A DNA stretch of 64,000 nt, taken from NCBI RefSeq assembly GCF_000740895.1, contig NC_025262.1:1232001-1296000 (forward strand). Direction: 5' to 3'. The translations under genes were made by a program, and so were the position numbers. This DNA is from Theileria orientalis strain Shintoku. Its lineage: Eukaryota > Apicomplexa > Aconoidasida > Piroplasmida > Theileriidae. The first letter of the stretch is position 1; each line of letters opens with the position of its first letter. Below the pieces are notes generated by a model. The model searched no databases. It was given only the letters and a program-made list of their open reading frames with translations, and had not been told where the DNA came from. This document shows positions 1-9,987 of this stretch, one piece after another.

Positions 1-116
1 AACTTAGTCATTTCATTTATGTTAGTTGTTTATTTTGCTTGTTACAATGTGTGCATATTATCACTAACAAATACGCTAATTTTCAATAGCTGTGTTAATT
101 TAGCCGAAGACCTTAC

Positions 117-194
117 CTGCAGTTTACTTGTAGCCAACTTGTTGAACTTATATAAATTAGTACTGAATAGACGCAACTTGCTTAAAAACATCAT
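117..194 (-). CDS. First exon of a leftward gene with mitochondrial-type leader (partial, runs off the left edge)
   Basis: On the minus strand an ATG at 194 (a second at 191) opens 26 codons rich in Leu, Phe, Ser, Lys and Arg with no acidic residue (begins MMFLSKLRLFSTNLYKF). The exon ends in CTGCAG directly before a GTAAGG donor. No acceptor followed by an open frame is seen before base 1, so the rest of the gene must lie outside the window. The composition is that of a mitochondrial presequence. The function cannot be told. The call rests only on composition, the tandem ATGs and the good donor, so it could be a chance reading frame. Confidence 0.35.
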
Positions 195-288
195 TTCTTC
201 TTTTTATTGTACACTTCAGGGTCTAAACGTCATTATTATGATGGCAATAATCACCCAGTTAATATACTAGTGTATATATATAAACAAT

Positions 289-400
289 ACAGTTACACTA
301 ATAGCTATCAACACAGTTACACCAATAGCTATCAACACAGTTACACCAATAGCTATCAACACAGTTACACTAATAGCTATCAATAGTCACACCAATAAAT
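289..400. repeat. 24-bp tandem repeat
   Basis: Four copies of a 24-bp unit (consensus ACAGTTACACCAATAGCTAT plus CAAC) run head to tail from 289 to 384, followed by a decayed partial copy. Copies differ at one or two positions. The array sits between the 5' exon of the leftward gene at the left edge and the 3' end of NOP14. There are no spacers, so it is a minisatellite. Confidence 0.85.
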
Positions 401-471
401 ATATATGTGCGATATCCGTAGTATGAGTCTATATAACTGCACATTGGCTATCTGAGTAACTATCATGCTGA

Positions 472-2340
472 CTATGTATGTAATTTACTTGTTGTTGATA
501 GTTTTTTAAGCATTTCCTGCTCCGCGTATGCGCTTCTCACTACTTCTTTGTATCGCCTTTCAGTCTCTTGTCTCTGCTTCGCTCTCTTCTGACTACTCTG
601 CTCTGCCCTTCTAATAGTTTCGTTAAGCAACGCTCTCTTGAGAGTCTTGTACTCTTCACGGTCTCTCTTTTCGCCCTTCTTACTGTACTTTTCTCCCTTA
701 GGTGTCTTTTCACGCTTATCTTCGGACTTATACGTTTTTATCCTCGGGTACTCAATTTTCAATTTCTACAAATTATTTGTAATTACCACCGGGAATATAC
801 CAATAACACCAACTAGCTACCACTCTCACCTCAGTGTTGTATATATCCAATGATTTGCTCGGGTATTCAATTTTTCTTATCCCTTCTATGTATTCCTTAA
901 ATTCCGTGAACTCCTTAATCCTTTTATCCTCAGCTGATAAAGTATTCTCTGTATCTGAACCGCTACTTTCCTTACTAGCAGTGGTAGTAGTAGTCGACAC
1001 ACTTGCACTACTTTTGTGTTCAAATCGATCTTGTATTTCTTGCAGTGACGGCACTATTATATGACTCAGTATCGGACTGATGTTACAATCGTTCTTAATC
1101 AATACGTTCAAGCTTATCCTCACTGCCTTCAGCACTTCCAGCACCAGGTCTTTTGGCGTCTCCGATAGTGTACAACTCTTTATGCTTAGGTGATAAAAGT
1201 AAGGAATGTAGTAGCCTGACTCTATTATAGAGTTATAACTTATTAACAGCAGGAGCTTAATTTTGGCAAGTTGCTGACTCTTACTACCTGACTTAGTCTT
1301 AAACAGGTCTCCGTACAGCGCTTTCGTGTAATTTTCCAGCAACAGCAGTGTGTGTTTATATATGTGTGTGTTCAACTCCACTGTTTTTACTGCCAAAAGG
1401 ACCAACAAATACTTACTCAACTCCTTATCCAGAGACTCTATGCTTTCAAGCTGCTCCTCTAGGTGCCCTTTGTACTCCTTCTGATTCTTACTCGACAGGT
1501 GCAAGAACCCTCTTGAAAACGTGTCCAGGTACTGGCCAAAGTTACTCGTGCACTCTTGCTCCAAATAGCTGCTGAGTGACTCCAGGTACCCCTTCAAGTA
1601 TTCCTTGGCAAAATTTGGCAAGATGCTATCCGATTTTACTATTCTGTTAACTACCTCCGCTCTCTCTTCCACTTTTGTGCACGATCTGTACTCTCTGACC
1701 AGGTCTACACTGAATTCTTGTGTCGTTCTGTTCAGCTGCAGCTGCTTCAGGTTCGATTCGTACTCGTCTAACTTTTGCGGCTTTTCTTGCGTCCTTAAGG
1801 ACTCTAGTGTGCTAAAAGTCCGTTAACAACTATTCGCTTACTTTTTTGTCGGCTTGTAAAACTGCGAAAGGTCCAAGTCCTCGAAATCCTTGTCTAATTT
1901 TGAAAGAAGCGTCCTCTGGTGCTCCTTTTCCCTCCTGCTCTGATCTCGTAGTTCCTTGTACTGCTTATATGTCTCCGAAATGTTCGAATAATCTCCCTTC
2001 ACGTCAAATTCTTCATCCGATGATGGATCCCAGTCAGATTCGTAGTTGTTTTCGATAGGTACGTTCTTGTGAGTGAGTGTGAAATTGTCGTTTAGGTTGT
2101 AAATTTGCAACTTCCTGCTCTTCTTGCTTGAACGATCGTACACCAGCTGAGAATCTTTGAACCTTTTAATAAATTTGCTCTTGTTTTTATTATTTCTGCT
2201 CAAATTTAGCTCCTAAAGTAATTTTACGTGAAACCTTGTTGAGTGGAATCTACCTTATTGCTTTTTTTAGCATCAAACTTTTCAAATGGATTTGGTGTCG
2301 TTTTGCCAAGGTTTGGCTTCTTTGATTTCTTTTTTGACAT
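472..2340 (-). CDS. NOP14: Nucleolar protein 14 (NOP14), small-subunit processome
   Basis: Model: complement(join(472..765, 830..1811, 1842..2212, 2254..2340)), 577 aa. All junctions keep frame with GT-AG introns of 64, 30 and 41 nt. The N-terminus is basic and carries the NPFE motif about 17 residues in, typical of NOP14. A charged segment follows, then an alpha-helical repeat-like region (exon 3) including an ILPNFAKEYLKGY stretch. The last exon is Lys/Arg/Glu-rich and contains the EEYKTLKRALLNETIRRAE region matching the family C-terminus. NOP14 is a component of the U3 snoRNP-containing processome needed for 18S rRNA maturation in the nucleolus. At 577 aa it is shorter than yeast or human NOP14 (about 800-860 aa), mainly through a reduced acidic middle. 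The 3' end points towards the 24-bp repeat. Confidence 0.8.
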
Positions 2341-2465
2341 TTATGTAAGGGGAGAGACTCAAATAGTTCTCATTTTTGCAATTTAATATGAACTGAGCAA
2401 TTTGTGGGTAACCGTTGTTAAACCTCTACACAATTCATAATAATTTTAATTTTTAACTCACACAT

Positions 2466-3766
2466 ATGTTTAGATTTTTATCGCAAAGGTTTTTTTCGTG
2501 TAAGTTCTAGATTCTGCACCGTATCTACCTCAAATCTTAGTTATTATGGTTTTTTACACATACGTATTTTACTAAATCTTATATACATTTTGTTCAGCCG
2601 CCTATGGTAATTTAAAAAGAGTGAAGCCGGAGTATATCGATTTTGAAACTAATTTTCCCAAGGTCAAAATTAACAAGCCGGTGGTATCGTTGCCTTTTAC
2701 AATGGTAAGAATGATGTTATTTAGGAGGTAACACACATCAATATACATTATGCCTAGACTAGAAGCTAAATTTAATGCAGGAAAAAAATCTGAAGCTTTT
2801 GAAAAGTGTAGAAACTCCTCAGATTCTGTCCAACTGCCGAGTCGTAGAACAGCTGTCAATAAGAAGAGTTAAATTTTCCGGCAGGAATAACACAGGAAGA
2901 ATCACGACTCGTCACAGAGGAGGCGGCCATGTTCAAAGAATACGACTAATAGACTTTAAAAGGCAGAGGAAAGACATATACTCGACGGTTCTGAGAATCG
3001 AGTACGATCCCACCCGGAGTGCACACATTGCACTGATTCAGTACGACGACGGAGTTCTAAGTTACATACTGTGTCCAGCGGGCGTTTATCCCGGTACAAG
3101 GCTTCTTTCAAGCTCATGTGCTCCACTGTTGCCAGGAAATTGCCTTCCGCTGAGGCAAATACCGGTACGATTCAACACACCCAATTTTGTGTAGGTTAAT
3201 ACGATTATCCACAACGTCGAAATTAGACCCGGGGCAGGAGGTCAAGTTGCCAGGTCAGGAGGAGTGTTTTGTACAATAACAGAGTAAGCGCCATGAATTA
3301 CACGGACGTGCATATTAAGCTATATCACTAACTCTACTGTAGGAAGGATGAAAATTTTGCAACACTAAGGCTATCTTCAAGTGAGATTCGAAGGTTCCCA
3401 CTCGAATGCTGGGCAACAGTAGGACAACTGTCGAACATTAAACACGATGAAAGAGATCTTAAGAAGGCAGGAACGAGAAGGTACCCCAAATGGAAAATAG
3501 TAGTATTTAGGAACATGGGATGGAGGCCCACAGTGAGAGGAATTGCAATGAACCCAAATAAGCATCCGCACGGCGGTAAGTGATGGAAACTTATATAAAA
3601 ACGTTCAGGCGGTAATAAGAAAGGAACTAAGAGGCCAAGATGTTCAATTTGGGGAATATGCAAGGGCATGAAAACAAGAACGAGAAAGAAGCCCCTCGGA
3701 CTCATAATAAAAAGGAAAGTCTGCGGCCGCCTAATGAAAAAGTTCGGAATTGCAAAGAGAGTTTAA
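2466..3766 (+). CDS. Mitochondrial ribosomal protein uL2 (L2)
   Basis: Model: join(2466..2499, 2598..2704, 2781..3164, 3195..3283, 3343..3575, 3609..3766), 334 aa. The first exon encodes [12 protein letters not shown], a mitochondrial-type leader, and continues in frame through a GT-AG intron. The body matches bacterial-type L2: [48 protein letters not shown] then [15 protein letters not shown], then [21 protein letters not shown] and a basic C-terminal tail. The 30-nt intron 3165..3194 removes an in-frame stop and restores the family sequence exactly between QIPV and NTIIHN, which strongly supports it. uL2 lies at the peptidyl-transferase region of the large subunit. The mitochondrial assignment rests on the leader and the bacterial-type sequence; an apicoplast copy would need a signal peptide, which is not seen. 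Confidence 0.9.
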
Positions 3767-3914
3767 ACTAAATAATCTTATATCCTAAAAAATGTGGAAA
3801 TATATGCTAAGATGTACACATATTGATTTATTGAGCTCACGGCTAGTCGTACAGCTAAAACAGCGATAAATAAAAGGCCTACAATCACTTGAAATTATTA
3901 ATAGCTATATAATA

Positions 3915-6900
3915 ATGAGTATTAAAATCCAACTTTATTTGTTGATTGTATATAACATAATTACAGGGGTGTACCCTGACGAACTGGAATGCGATTTTAC
4001 AAGCTTAGCAGGAAATTTTGAAAACGCACATATATCGTTCTGCGTACGAAAGTTAAAAACGACCGAAGGTATAAAGATAAAGTGCCCTAAATATGTGGAA
4101 GGGGAAGTTGACCAAGAGCTGGCGAGTAACGATTTCTCAAAACTTAGAAACGAGCCCCTGGCCTTCGAGTATCAAGATTTGATAAATGATCTGTTTCGAA
4201 AAGGAATAAACTACAATGTAGAAAGAAAAGAAGAGAAAGAAAGGCCGGAGGATAAAAAATATGGAATATACCCAGAAAACGCAACGGAAGAAGTGACAGT
4301 GTTGATAAACGATGAACTGAGAGGAAAGACAGAAATGAAAAAAATGAGTATCTGGAACGTGTTCGGAACAAAAGAAAAAAATATAATGAGTAAAGTGAAT
4401 CAGAGAAATATGGAAATAGTGGAACTGAAAACGCCAGAAACTGCAATAGTTACAGTAAAGGAAAAAAATCCAATAGTATACCTGTGTATAAGAAAAAAGT
4501 ATTTGAAAAAGGTGGATGAAAACTTTAAAGATCTAATTATGCTTTATAAAAGTAAACACTCTTTTGAGGAATATGAAAAAATATACCTGCCGTTGCTGGA
4601 TGAAGGAAACGTGGATATAAGAGTGGGAGTGGCACTTATCATGCTGGATGAAATGCAAAAGGTAGAGTACGGATGCGGAAACGTGGAAACGAAGTTCTTT
4701 AAAAACACACAAAAGTATGAAATAAAGTCAGGAATAAAGTACTGTAAAGTGGACGTAATGGAAAAGCCGAACCTGGGATTCTACTGCGAAGGAAGAATAG
4801 TGCCGTACGACTGCATGGCAAGACTTAATAAGATGGACGCGCTGGGAACGCCAGTGATGGAAGAAGACATGTTCCCAGTGTTTAACCAGAAGGCAAACTC
4901 AATACAGATAGAAGGGAAGATCTTCTCATACGTAAGCTATGACAGGAAACTCATGGGATCGGAGTTTGAAGGATACTGCGAGTGCATAGACGAAAGAAAT
5001 CGACTTAAGGCAGTGATGGTGCTGGAGAGGAAGAAGGACCACGTGTGCGACATAGCATCGATGCTGATGAAAAATAACCTGCAGCCGATAGGAGGAGACT
5101 GGTGTAACGTGACGCTGCACCCAGGAGACACGCTGAAGATATTAGTGCCGCCAAACGAAGATAACGTAGACCTGCAAATAGAAGAAAGCATAGCGAAGAT
5201 GAAACAAAGGCAATGTAGACTGGAAAGAAAAAAGAGATTAGGATCAAGTTTGACAAGGTCAAAAGAAGACAAGAGTGAGAAAAAAGGAGAAGGAAGCGGA
5301 AGTGTAAGGGATATTGCTAGTGGAAGTGGAATAAGAAATCAAAGTGGAAGTGGAAGCGATATTGCTAGTGGAAGTGGAATAAGAAATCAAAGTGGAAGTG
5401 GAAGCGATATTGCTAGTGGAAGTGGAATAAGAAGGCCTAGGCTTGGTGAAATAGGTGAGTTGGAAAGTGACATTGACGTTGACAATGATTCAGATGAAAA
5501 TATTGATGTGGGTAGTAATGGAAATAATGAAGCAAACGGTGACAGTGGTTACATAGGTGATAATGAAGGTATTGAAAACGGTGGTTACATAGGTGATAAT
5601 GAAGGTATTGAAAACGGTGAAGGTAACGCAGATGATGATAATAATGAAGGAAACAACGGTAATAACGGAAACAATGTCAATGGAGATAACAATGACAACG
5701 GAGATAATAATGACAACGGAGATAACAATGACAACGGAGATGACTCAGATGAAATGGATAGTGACGGAGATTACTGGTCGAGTGACGACAGTGAAACGAG
5801 TTACAGCATGACGTCAGATGAGCTGTACATATGTAGCAGAACAGCATATAACATGATGATGAGTCAGCTGGATACAGTGGTGGAAAAGTCGAAGAAGTAC
5901 CTGAGAAGTCCAAGATATACACTGGTGTCAATGTTCTCGCCAAAAAATCCGACCAGTTACGTAAACACAATGAGATATAACAGTAGGCCGATGAGTCAAA
6001 TGAGAATAGACGATATGCTAGGAGGATTGGGATACCAAGTGGATGAAAGTCAAAAGGGAAAAGGAATAATCAAAATCAAATATAAAAAAAAACCACTCTC
6101 GACAAAAACAGGAAAAACAACAGTAAATTATTACTGGGTGTCAAAAAGTAGATCAGAAAAAGAAGTAGAAGTTTTAGCAAAAATAAAAGTAAACCTGGCA
6201 GAAGTAGATGAGTACGCATACGGATGTGAAACGGAATATACAGGACTTTTTTATCCGAATTTGGATTCAACGTACTGTAAATACGTCTTTAACGAATGTA
6301 AAACAAGGAAAGTTAAACACTGCGCATACGATGTAGCAGGAACACAAGAATATGGAATCAGCTGTAACGAAGAAGAAAGCCTGTACCCGGAAAATTGTGG
6401 ACCATATATGATTAATTCGGAAACTAATAAAGTGGAAAGAGTAGTAGGAGTCATGAAATATAAGGAACATTCTAACCTGAACAAGTATAAAGTGTTTTCA
6501 GGGATTATGGGAGAAGGAAGACTGTACGACTACAGATGCAGCTGCATAGATAAGAGAGGAGTGGAAAATACGAGGCTGACGTTGTACAGTAGCAATTACC
6601 CAGCATATGAGTTCAAATCGTACTTTAAGCACAAAGGATACATACTGTTTATATCGAAGGTGACGATGTTCTACCCGAAGAGAGAGAAGGTGAATAACTG
6701 GAAAGAAGGAAAGGTTGAAACAAATGAGGAAATTGAATCGGTTGAAGTAGTTGAACCAGTTGAAGGACAACAAGGACAACAACAACAAGGACAGCAACAA
6801 AACCAGCAAGGACAAGGACAACAACAACAAGGACAACAACAAGGACAACAACAACAAGGACAACAACAAGGACAACAACAACAAGGACAACAGCAACAAG

Positions 6901-8606
6901 GACAACAGCAACAAGGACAACAGCAACAGCCAAGATTAAGATCAAGAAACATGATAAGCACTAAAGAGTTAATATACAGAATGAGCCTAGGAGAGGGAGT
7001 GGACGAGTTGATGAACACACTGCCGGAGATAGAGTACATACCGTTGCCGAAGTACACGCCGACAGATAGATTGATGCTGGACCCAGGAACGTACCTGAAG
7101 ATAGCAAGTAGTCCTCCGAAGACCTTGGAGGAGACGACGGAAATCAACCCGGAGTTCGATGAGGTAATGTCAGTGTTCCCATACTACAGATATAAAGGAG
7201 TGAGGCATAACACACCAATAGGAATGTTCACAGTGTACTCAGACCCGTATATATCGCACGCGAGACTGTTCCCAGTAAACCTGACGAAATACTTTTATAA
7301 GTTGGAAAGAGGGAAGAGTGATAGACTGGTGCCAGTAAAGTATAGCGATGTGATAGCAACAAACGTAGCAGGAATGTTGGTTAAAACGAAACACTGCCTG
7401 GGATACCACGTGATGGACTACGGAAAATTAATATTGAGTATGCCGAAAGGAGCAATAGTTATAATAAAGGAGGAAAACAAAGAGTCACTGGAAATGATAT
7501 TCGCATCAGGAGCAATATCAAGTCCAGAAGAAACAAGAGAATATTATGAAAAGGAAGAAGAAGAAGATGATGATGAAAACTGTGAAATGGAAGAAGATGA
7601 AATGGAAGAAAGTGTAGATATAGGTGAAATTGGAGTTAATAGTAGTAGTCAACAAGATAGAAGTCGTGGTAATAGTAGTAGTCAACAAGATAGAAGTAGT
7701 GGTAATAGTAGTAGTCAACAAGATAGAAGTAGTGGTAATAGTAGTAGTGATAATAGCGCCCAGATGGACCATAGCGGTTACGGGGGTTATGATGGTAGTT
7801 GTGCCAGTAGCAGCAGTCAACAAGATAGAACAAGTAATGAGTGTAGTACCAGTAATGATTGCAGTAGTTGTAGTTGTGGAGTTGACAGTAATAGCGGCAA
7901 TAGCAGTCAGCAATGCAGTACAAGTAGCAGTAACAATGGTAGGCAAAGTAGTACAAGTAGTGGGATTAACAGTAGTACGAGCAGTAGTAGAAGCAGTGGG
8001 ATCAATAGTGGTAGAAGCAGTAAAAAGGAGTTTGACTGGAAAAAAATAGTAGAAAATGAAAACTATGGAAGAAAAGATGGAAAGTCACTAAGATTAAGTA
8101 GAAGAAATGAAAACAGAAAAAGCGAAGGAGAACCGAAAGAAAAAAGAAGAAAGAAAGATGAAAGAAGAATGGAACTTTGGGGACTACACACAATAGTAAT
8201 TAAAGCAACAAATCCATGGGTAAAAGGATGCGGAGTCACAGACGAAGGAGAAGACTTCTTTAAGCCAGAAACAGAAAAAATAAAAAAAAATGGAAAGGAA
8301 ATAGGATGTAGAATAGATATAAATAAGGAAAGAATGGGAGGATTCTACTGCCCAGAACCATATAAAGTAGACCCGCCGGAATGCTTTCAAAAAGGATACG
8401 AAAGGAATAAGGAAGGAGAAGAAGTGGTGGAGCTCAACGAAATGTTCGAAAGCAGAGAGTGGAGAAACACAGCGTTCAGATACATCACGATACCGACGCA
8501 GTTTAAAAAGAGAATAAGAATGATATTCAAAAATAAAAAAACGTACATATGCTACTGTAGAACAATAAAGGGAAAAGAAATGGCAAGAATAGAAATAAGA
8601 ATATAG
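3915..8606 (+). CDS. Large secreted 6-Cys (s48/45-type) family protein, 1563 aa
   Basis: Single-exon gene. Residues 1-21 form a signal peptide (MSIKIQLYLLIVYNIITGVY). Cysteine-bearing blocks resembling 6-Cys domains occur at about 25-60, 250-410 (YGCGNVETKFF, FYCEGRIVPYDC, GYCECID, WCNVTLHPGDTLKILVPP), 765-900 (YGCETEYTGLFYP, YRCSCIDKRG), near 1158, and 1430-1550 (KGCGVTDEGEDFF, FYCPEPYKVDPPEC, ICYCRTIKGKE). The PGDT-K-I-VPP and CxC-D motifs are hallmarks of the s48/45 fold. Long low-complexity inserts separate them: Gly/Ser repeats (about 460-510), an acidic Asn/Asp/Gly tract (515-640), a Gln/Gly tract (950-1005) and a Ser/Asn/Gln/Asp/Arg tract (1240-1370). No C-terminal hydrophobic tail is visible, so it is probably secreted or bound to another membrane protein rather than GPI-anchored. 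In related parasites this family acts in gamete and merozoite surface interactions. The exact domain count is uncertain. Confidence 0.82.
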   Translation: MSIKIQLYLLIVYNIITGVYPDELECDFTSLAGNFENAHISFCVRKLKTTEGIKIKCPKYVEGEVDQELASNDFSKLRNEPLAFEYQDLINDLFRKGINYNVERKEEKERPEDKKYGIYPENATEEVTVLINDELRGKTEMKKMSIWNVFGTKEKNIMSKVNQRNMEIVELKTPETAIVTVKEKNPIVYLCIRKKYLKKVDENFKDLIMLYKSKHSFEEYEKIYLPLLDEGNVDIRVGVALIMLDEMQKVEYGCGNVETKFFKNTQKYEIKSGIKYCKVDVMEKPNLGFYCEGRIVPYDCMARLNKMDALGTPVMEEDMFPVFNQKANSIQIEGKIFSYVSYDRKLMGSEFEGYCECIDERNRLKAVMVLERKKDHVCDIASMLMKNNLQPIGGDWCNVTLHPGDTLKILVPPNEDNVDLQIEESIAKMKQRQCRLERKKRLGSSLTRSKEDKSEKKGEGSGSVRDIASGSGIRNQSGSGSDIASGSGIRNQSGSGSDIASGSGIRRPRLGEIGELESDIDVDNDSDENIDVGSNGNNEANGDSGYIGDNEGIENGGYIGDNEGIENGEGNADDDNNEGNNGNNGNNVNGDNNDNGDNNDNGDNNDNGDDSDEMDSDGDYWSSDDSETSYSMTSDELYICSRTAYNMMMSQLDTVVEKSKKYLRSPRYTLVSMFSPKNPTSYVNTMRYNSRPMSQMRIDDMLGGLGYQVDESQKGKGIIKIKYKKKPLSTKTGKTTVNYYWVSKSRSEKEVEVLAKIKVNLAEVDEYAYGCETEYTGLFYPNLDSTYCKYVFNECKTRKVKHCAYDVAGTQEYGISCNEEESLYPENCGPYMINSETNKVERVVGVMKYKEHSNLNKYKVFSGIMGEGRLYDYRCSCIDKRGVENTRLTLYSSNYPAYEFKSYFKHKGYILFISKVTMFYPKREKVNNWKEGKVETNEEIESVEVVEPVEGQQGQQQQGQQQNQQGQGQQQQGQQQGQQQQGQQQGQQQQGQQQQGQQQQGQQQQPRLRSRNMISTKELIYRMSLGEGVDELMNTLPEIEYIPLPKYTPTDRLMLDPGTYLKIASSPPKTLEETTEINPEFDEVMSVFPYYRYKGVRHNTPIGMFTVYSDPYISHARLFPVNLTKYFYKLERGKSDRLVPVKYSDVIATNVAGMLVKTKHCLGYHVMDYGKLILSMPKGAIVIIKEENKESLEMIFASGAISSPEETREYYEKEEEEDDDENCEMEEDEMEESVDIGEIGVNSSSQQDRSRGNSSSQQDRSSGNSSSQQDRSSGNSSSDNSAQMDHSGYGGYDGSCASSSSQQDRTSNECSTSNDCSSCSCGVDSNSGNSSQQCSTSSSNNGRQSSTSSGINSSTSSSRSSGINSGRSSKKEFDWKKIVENENYGRKDGKSLRLSRRNENRKSEGEPKEKRRKKDERRMELWGLHTIVIKATNPWVKGCGVTDEGEDFFKPETEKIKKNGKEIGCRIDINKERMGGFYCPEPYKVDPPECFQKGYERNKEGEEVVELNEMFESREWRNTAFRYITIPTQFKKRIRMIFKNKKTYICYCRTIKGKEMARIEIRI
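5297..5745 (+). repeat. Coding repeats in the 6-Cys gene: Ser/Gly unit and Gly-Asp-Asn unit
   Basis: Two coding repeat types lie close together. From about 5297 to 5430 a 48-bp unit encodes a 16-residue Ser/Gly/Ile/Arg repeat (core SGSGSDIASGSGIRNQ) present two to three times. A 48-bp duplication encoding SGYIGDNEGIENG-like units follows at about 5540-5620. From about 5683 to 5740 an 18-bp unit encoding GDNNDN repeats four times. All remain in frame, consistent with slippage or unequal exchange tolerated between folded 6-Cys domains. Confidence 0.8.
6764..6930 (+). repeat. CAA-rich tract encoding Gln/Gly repeats in the 6-Cys gene
   Basis: A run of imperfect units built on GGACAACAACAACAA encodes alternating GQQ, GQQQ and GQQQQ units over roughly 55 residues. 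Codons alternate between CAA and CAG, and unit lengths vary, so the tract is an evolving in-frame array. The opposite strand is open in all frames through here, which makes large antisense open frames that are not genes. Confidence 0.85.
7636..7755 (+). repeat. 33-bp coding repeat (NSSSQQDRSSG) in the 6-Cys gene
   Basis: Three near-identical 33-bp units encode NSSSQQDRSRG/NSSSQQDRSSG, followed by decayed Ser-rich versions to about 8020. The tract separates the fourth cysteine block from the C-terminal 6-Cys-like domain. Confidence 0.8.
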
Positions 8607-8620
8607 AAAGAGGTGGAATG

Positions 8621-8803
8621 ATATGGAAATATGGAAACAAAAGTAGAAATATGGAAACAAAATAAAATATGGAAACAAAAAAAATATGGAAACAAAAAAA
8701 ATATGGAAACAAAAAAAATATGGAAACAAAAAAAATATGGAAACAAAAAAAATATGGAAACAAAAAAAATATGGAAACAAAAAAATATGGAAACAAAAAA
8801 GAA
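8621..8803 (+). repeat. 17-bp A-rich tandem repeat just after the 6-Cys stop codon
   Basis: ATATGGAAAC recurs at 8629, 8649, 8667, 8684, 8701, 8718, 8735, 8752, 8769 and 8785. The spacing settles to exactly 17 bp in most of the array (unit ATATGGAAACAAAAAAA). The strand is almost pure purine apart from T and C at fixed positions. The array starts 15 bp after the 6-Cys stop codon, so it probably lies in the 3' UTR or the PRP38 upstream region. Open frames across it on both strands arise from its low complexity. Confidence 0.9.
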
Positions 8804-8989
8804 GAATGTGTATAAGTTATTGGTAGGAATCTGAAAAAAATAACTTATAGATAAAATAGAAAATTAATATGATGAATATATAAAAGGAAATATATAGTAT
8901 ATATGAGTAAATGAGTAGAAAATGGAAAATGGTGAGTAGGAAGGAGATACCCACACAACTTTTGAAAAAAATGATAAAATAGAGAATAA

Positions 8990-9648
8990 ATGGCAAACAG
9001 AACAGATCCAACAGCACATCTGATACATGGAACGAACCCACAGTTCCTGTTTAGTAAGATTCTGAGAGATAAGGTGTACAACTCCTTCTACTGGAAAGAA
9101 AGCTGCTTCGGACTGACAGCAGAATCTCTTATAGATAAGGCAGTGCAGCTGAAGTACGTGGGAGGCACCTTCGGAGGAAACAGACAGCCCTCGCCGTTCC
9201 TGTGCCTGGTGCTTAAGATGCTGCAAATACAGCCGGACATGGAAATCGTGCACGAGTACATAAAAAACGAGGACTTCAAGTACCTGAGGGCGCTAGGAGT
9301 GTACTACATGTAAGTGGCTAGATATGTAGTTAATTTCGGTTAAACAACGGCGTTCAGGAGGCTCGTGGGCGGCGCCGCGGAGGTGTACGGCACGCTGGAG
9401 CCCATACTGGGCGACTATCGCAAGCTGAGGTTCAGGAACACCGACGGAAGTAAGTTTGGGCGCCACAGCGTTGCGTAGGCTACTCAATAAAGTACATGGA
9501 CGAGTTCGTCGACGAGTGTCTGACGAGCTCGACGTACCTGGACGTCGACTTTCCGCCGCTGGCGAAGAGGATGAGCCTGGAGGCGACGAGGGCGCTCGCG
9601 CCCCGAAGGTCGCCTCTGCAAATGGTGAAGACGAAGTCCGAGTTATGA
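8990..9648 (+). CDS. PRP38: PRP38 pre-mRNA splicing factor
   Basis: Model: join(8990..9309, 9358..9449, 9479..9648), 193 aa. Introns are 48 and 29 nt. The first exon carries the family core: IHGTNPQFLFSKILRDKVY, YWKESCFGL, KYVGGTFGGNRQPSPFLCLVLKMLQIQP and FKYLRALGVYYM. Exon 2 supplies RLVGGAAEVYGTLEPILGDYRKLR and exon 3 YSIKYMDEFVDECL. PRP38 is a U4/U6.U5 tri-snRNP (B complex) protein needed to activate the spliceosome. The protein ends soon after the conserved domain and lacks the long RS-rich tail of animal PRPF38B, which fits the compact PRP38A form. Confidence 0.9.
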
Positions 9649-9987
9649 CGGGGTAACTGTGGCTGAAGGTCTTTGGATGTACAATGGTAAGCACGGGAGT
9701 AGCGTCCTTTGAGGCACTATCGCAGAGTAACAGCAAATCACTCACGCTCGGACCAAGTGCTAGGACACCAAAAGAGCATTGCGCACTCGAGCAATGGTAA
9801 CACTAATATGCTATGAAATACAACGTGTACTCAAACAGTAACGCTTATGTAATACCAGTACCAGTGGTAACTGGGTGCTGTGCAATAGCTAGTTAACTCG
9901 TAAGCAACAACATTGCCGAATAACTGGTATGTAATATAGTGATGAGATTGAAAGTGGCAACGGCAGGCACGGGTAAGGGTGAACGAG
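9649..9987. other. Convergent intergenic region, no gene seen
   Basis: The 339 bases between the PRP38 stop and the stop of the leftward CKS-domain gene hold the two 3' UTRs. I see no conserved coding frame, tRNA or strong repeat. Several GTAA/GGTAAC words occur but do not join into a gene. Confidence 0.5.

Noticed and set aside
289..400. CRISPR array
   Set aside because: Units are contiguous without unique spacers, and the genome is eukaryotic.
3165..3194. Stop codon ending the uL2m reading frame at 3194
   Set aside because: Lies in a 30-nt GT-AG intron; removal restores the conserved [15 protein letters not shown] junction, so the gene is not a pseudogene.
6649..7147. Leftward frames rich in Cys-Cys-Cys-Pro or Leu/Val across the CAA repeat
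   Set aside because: Produced by reading the CAACAA repeat of the 6-Cys gene backwards; no independent coding signal.
8184..8796. Leftward frames rich in Phe/Ile across the 17-bp repeat
   Set aside because: Translation of the A-rich tandem repeat in antisense; no start context or family match.
8621..8803. CRISPR or phage-type repeat array
   Set aside because: The period of 17 bp leaves no spacer; simple tandem repeat.
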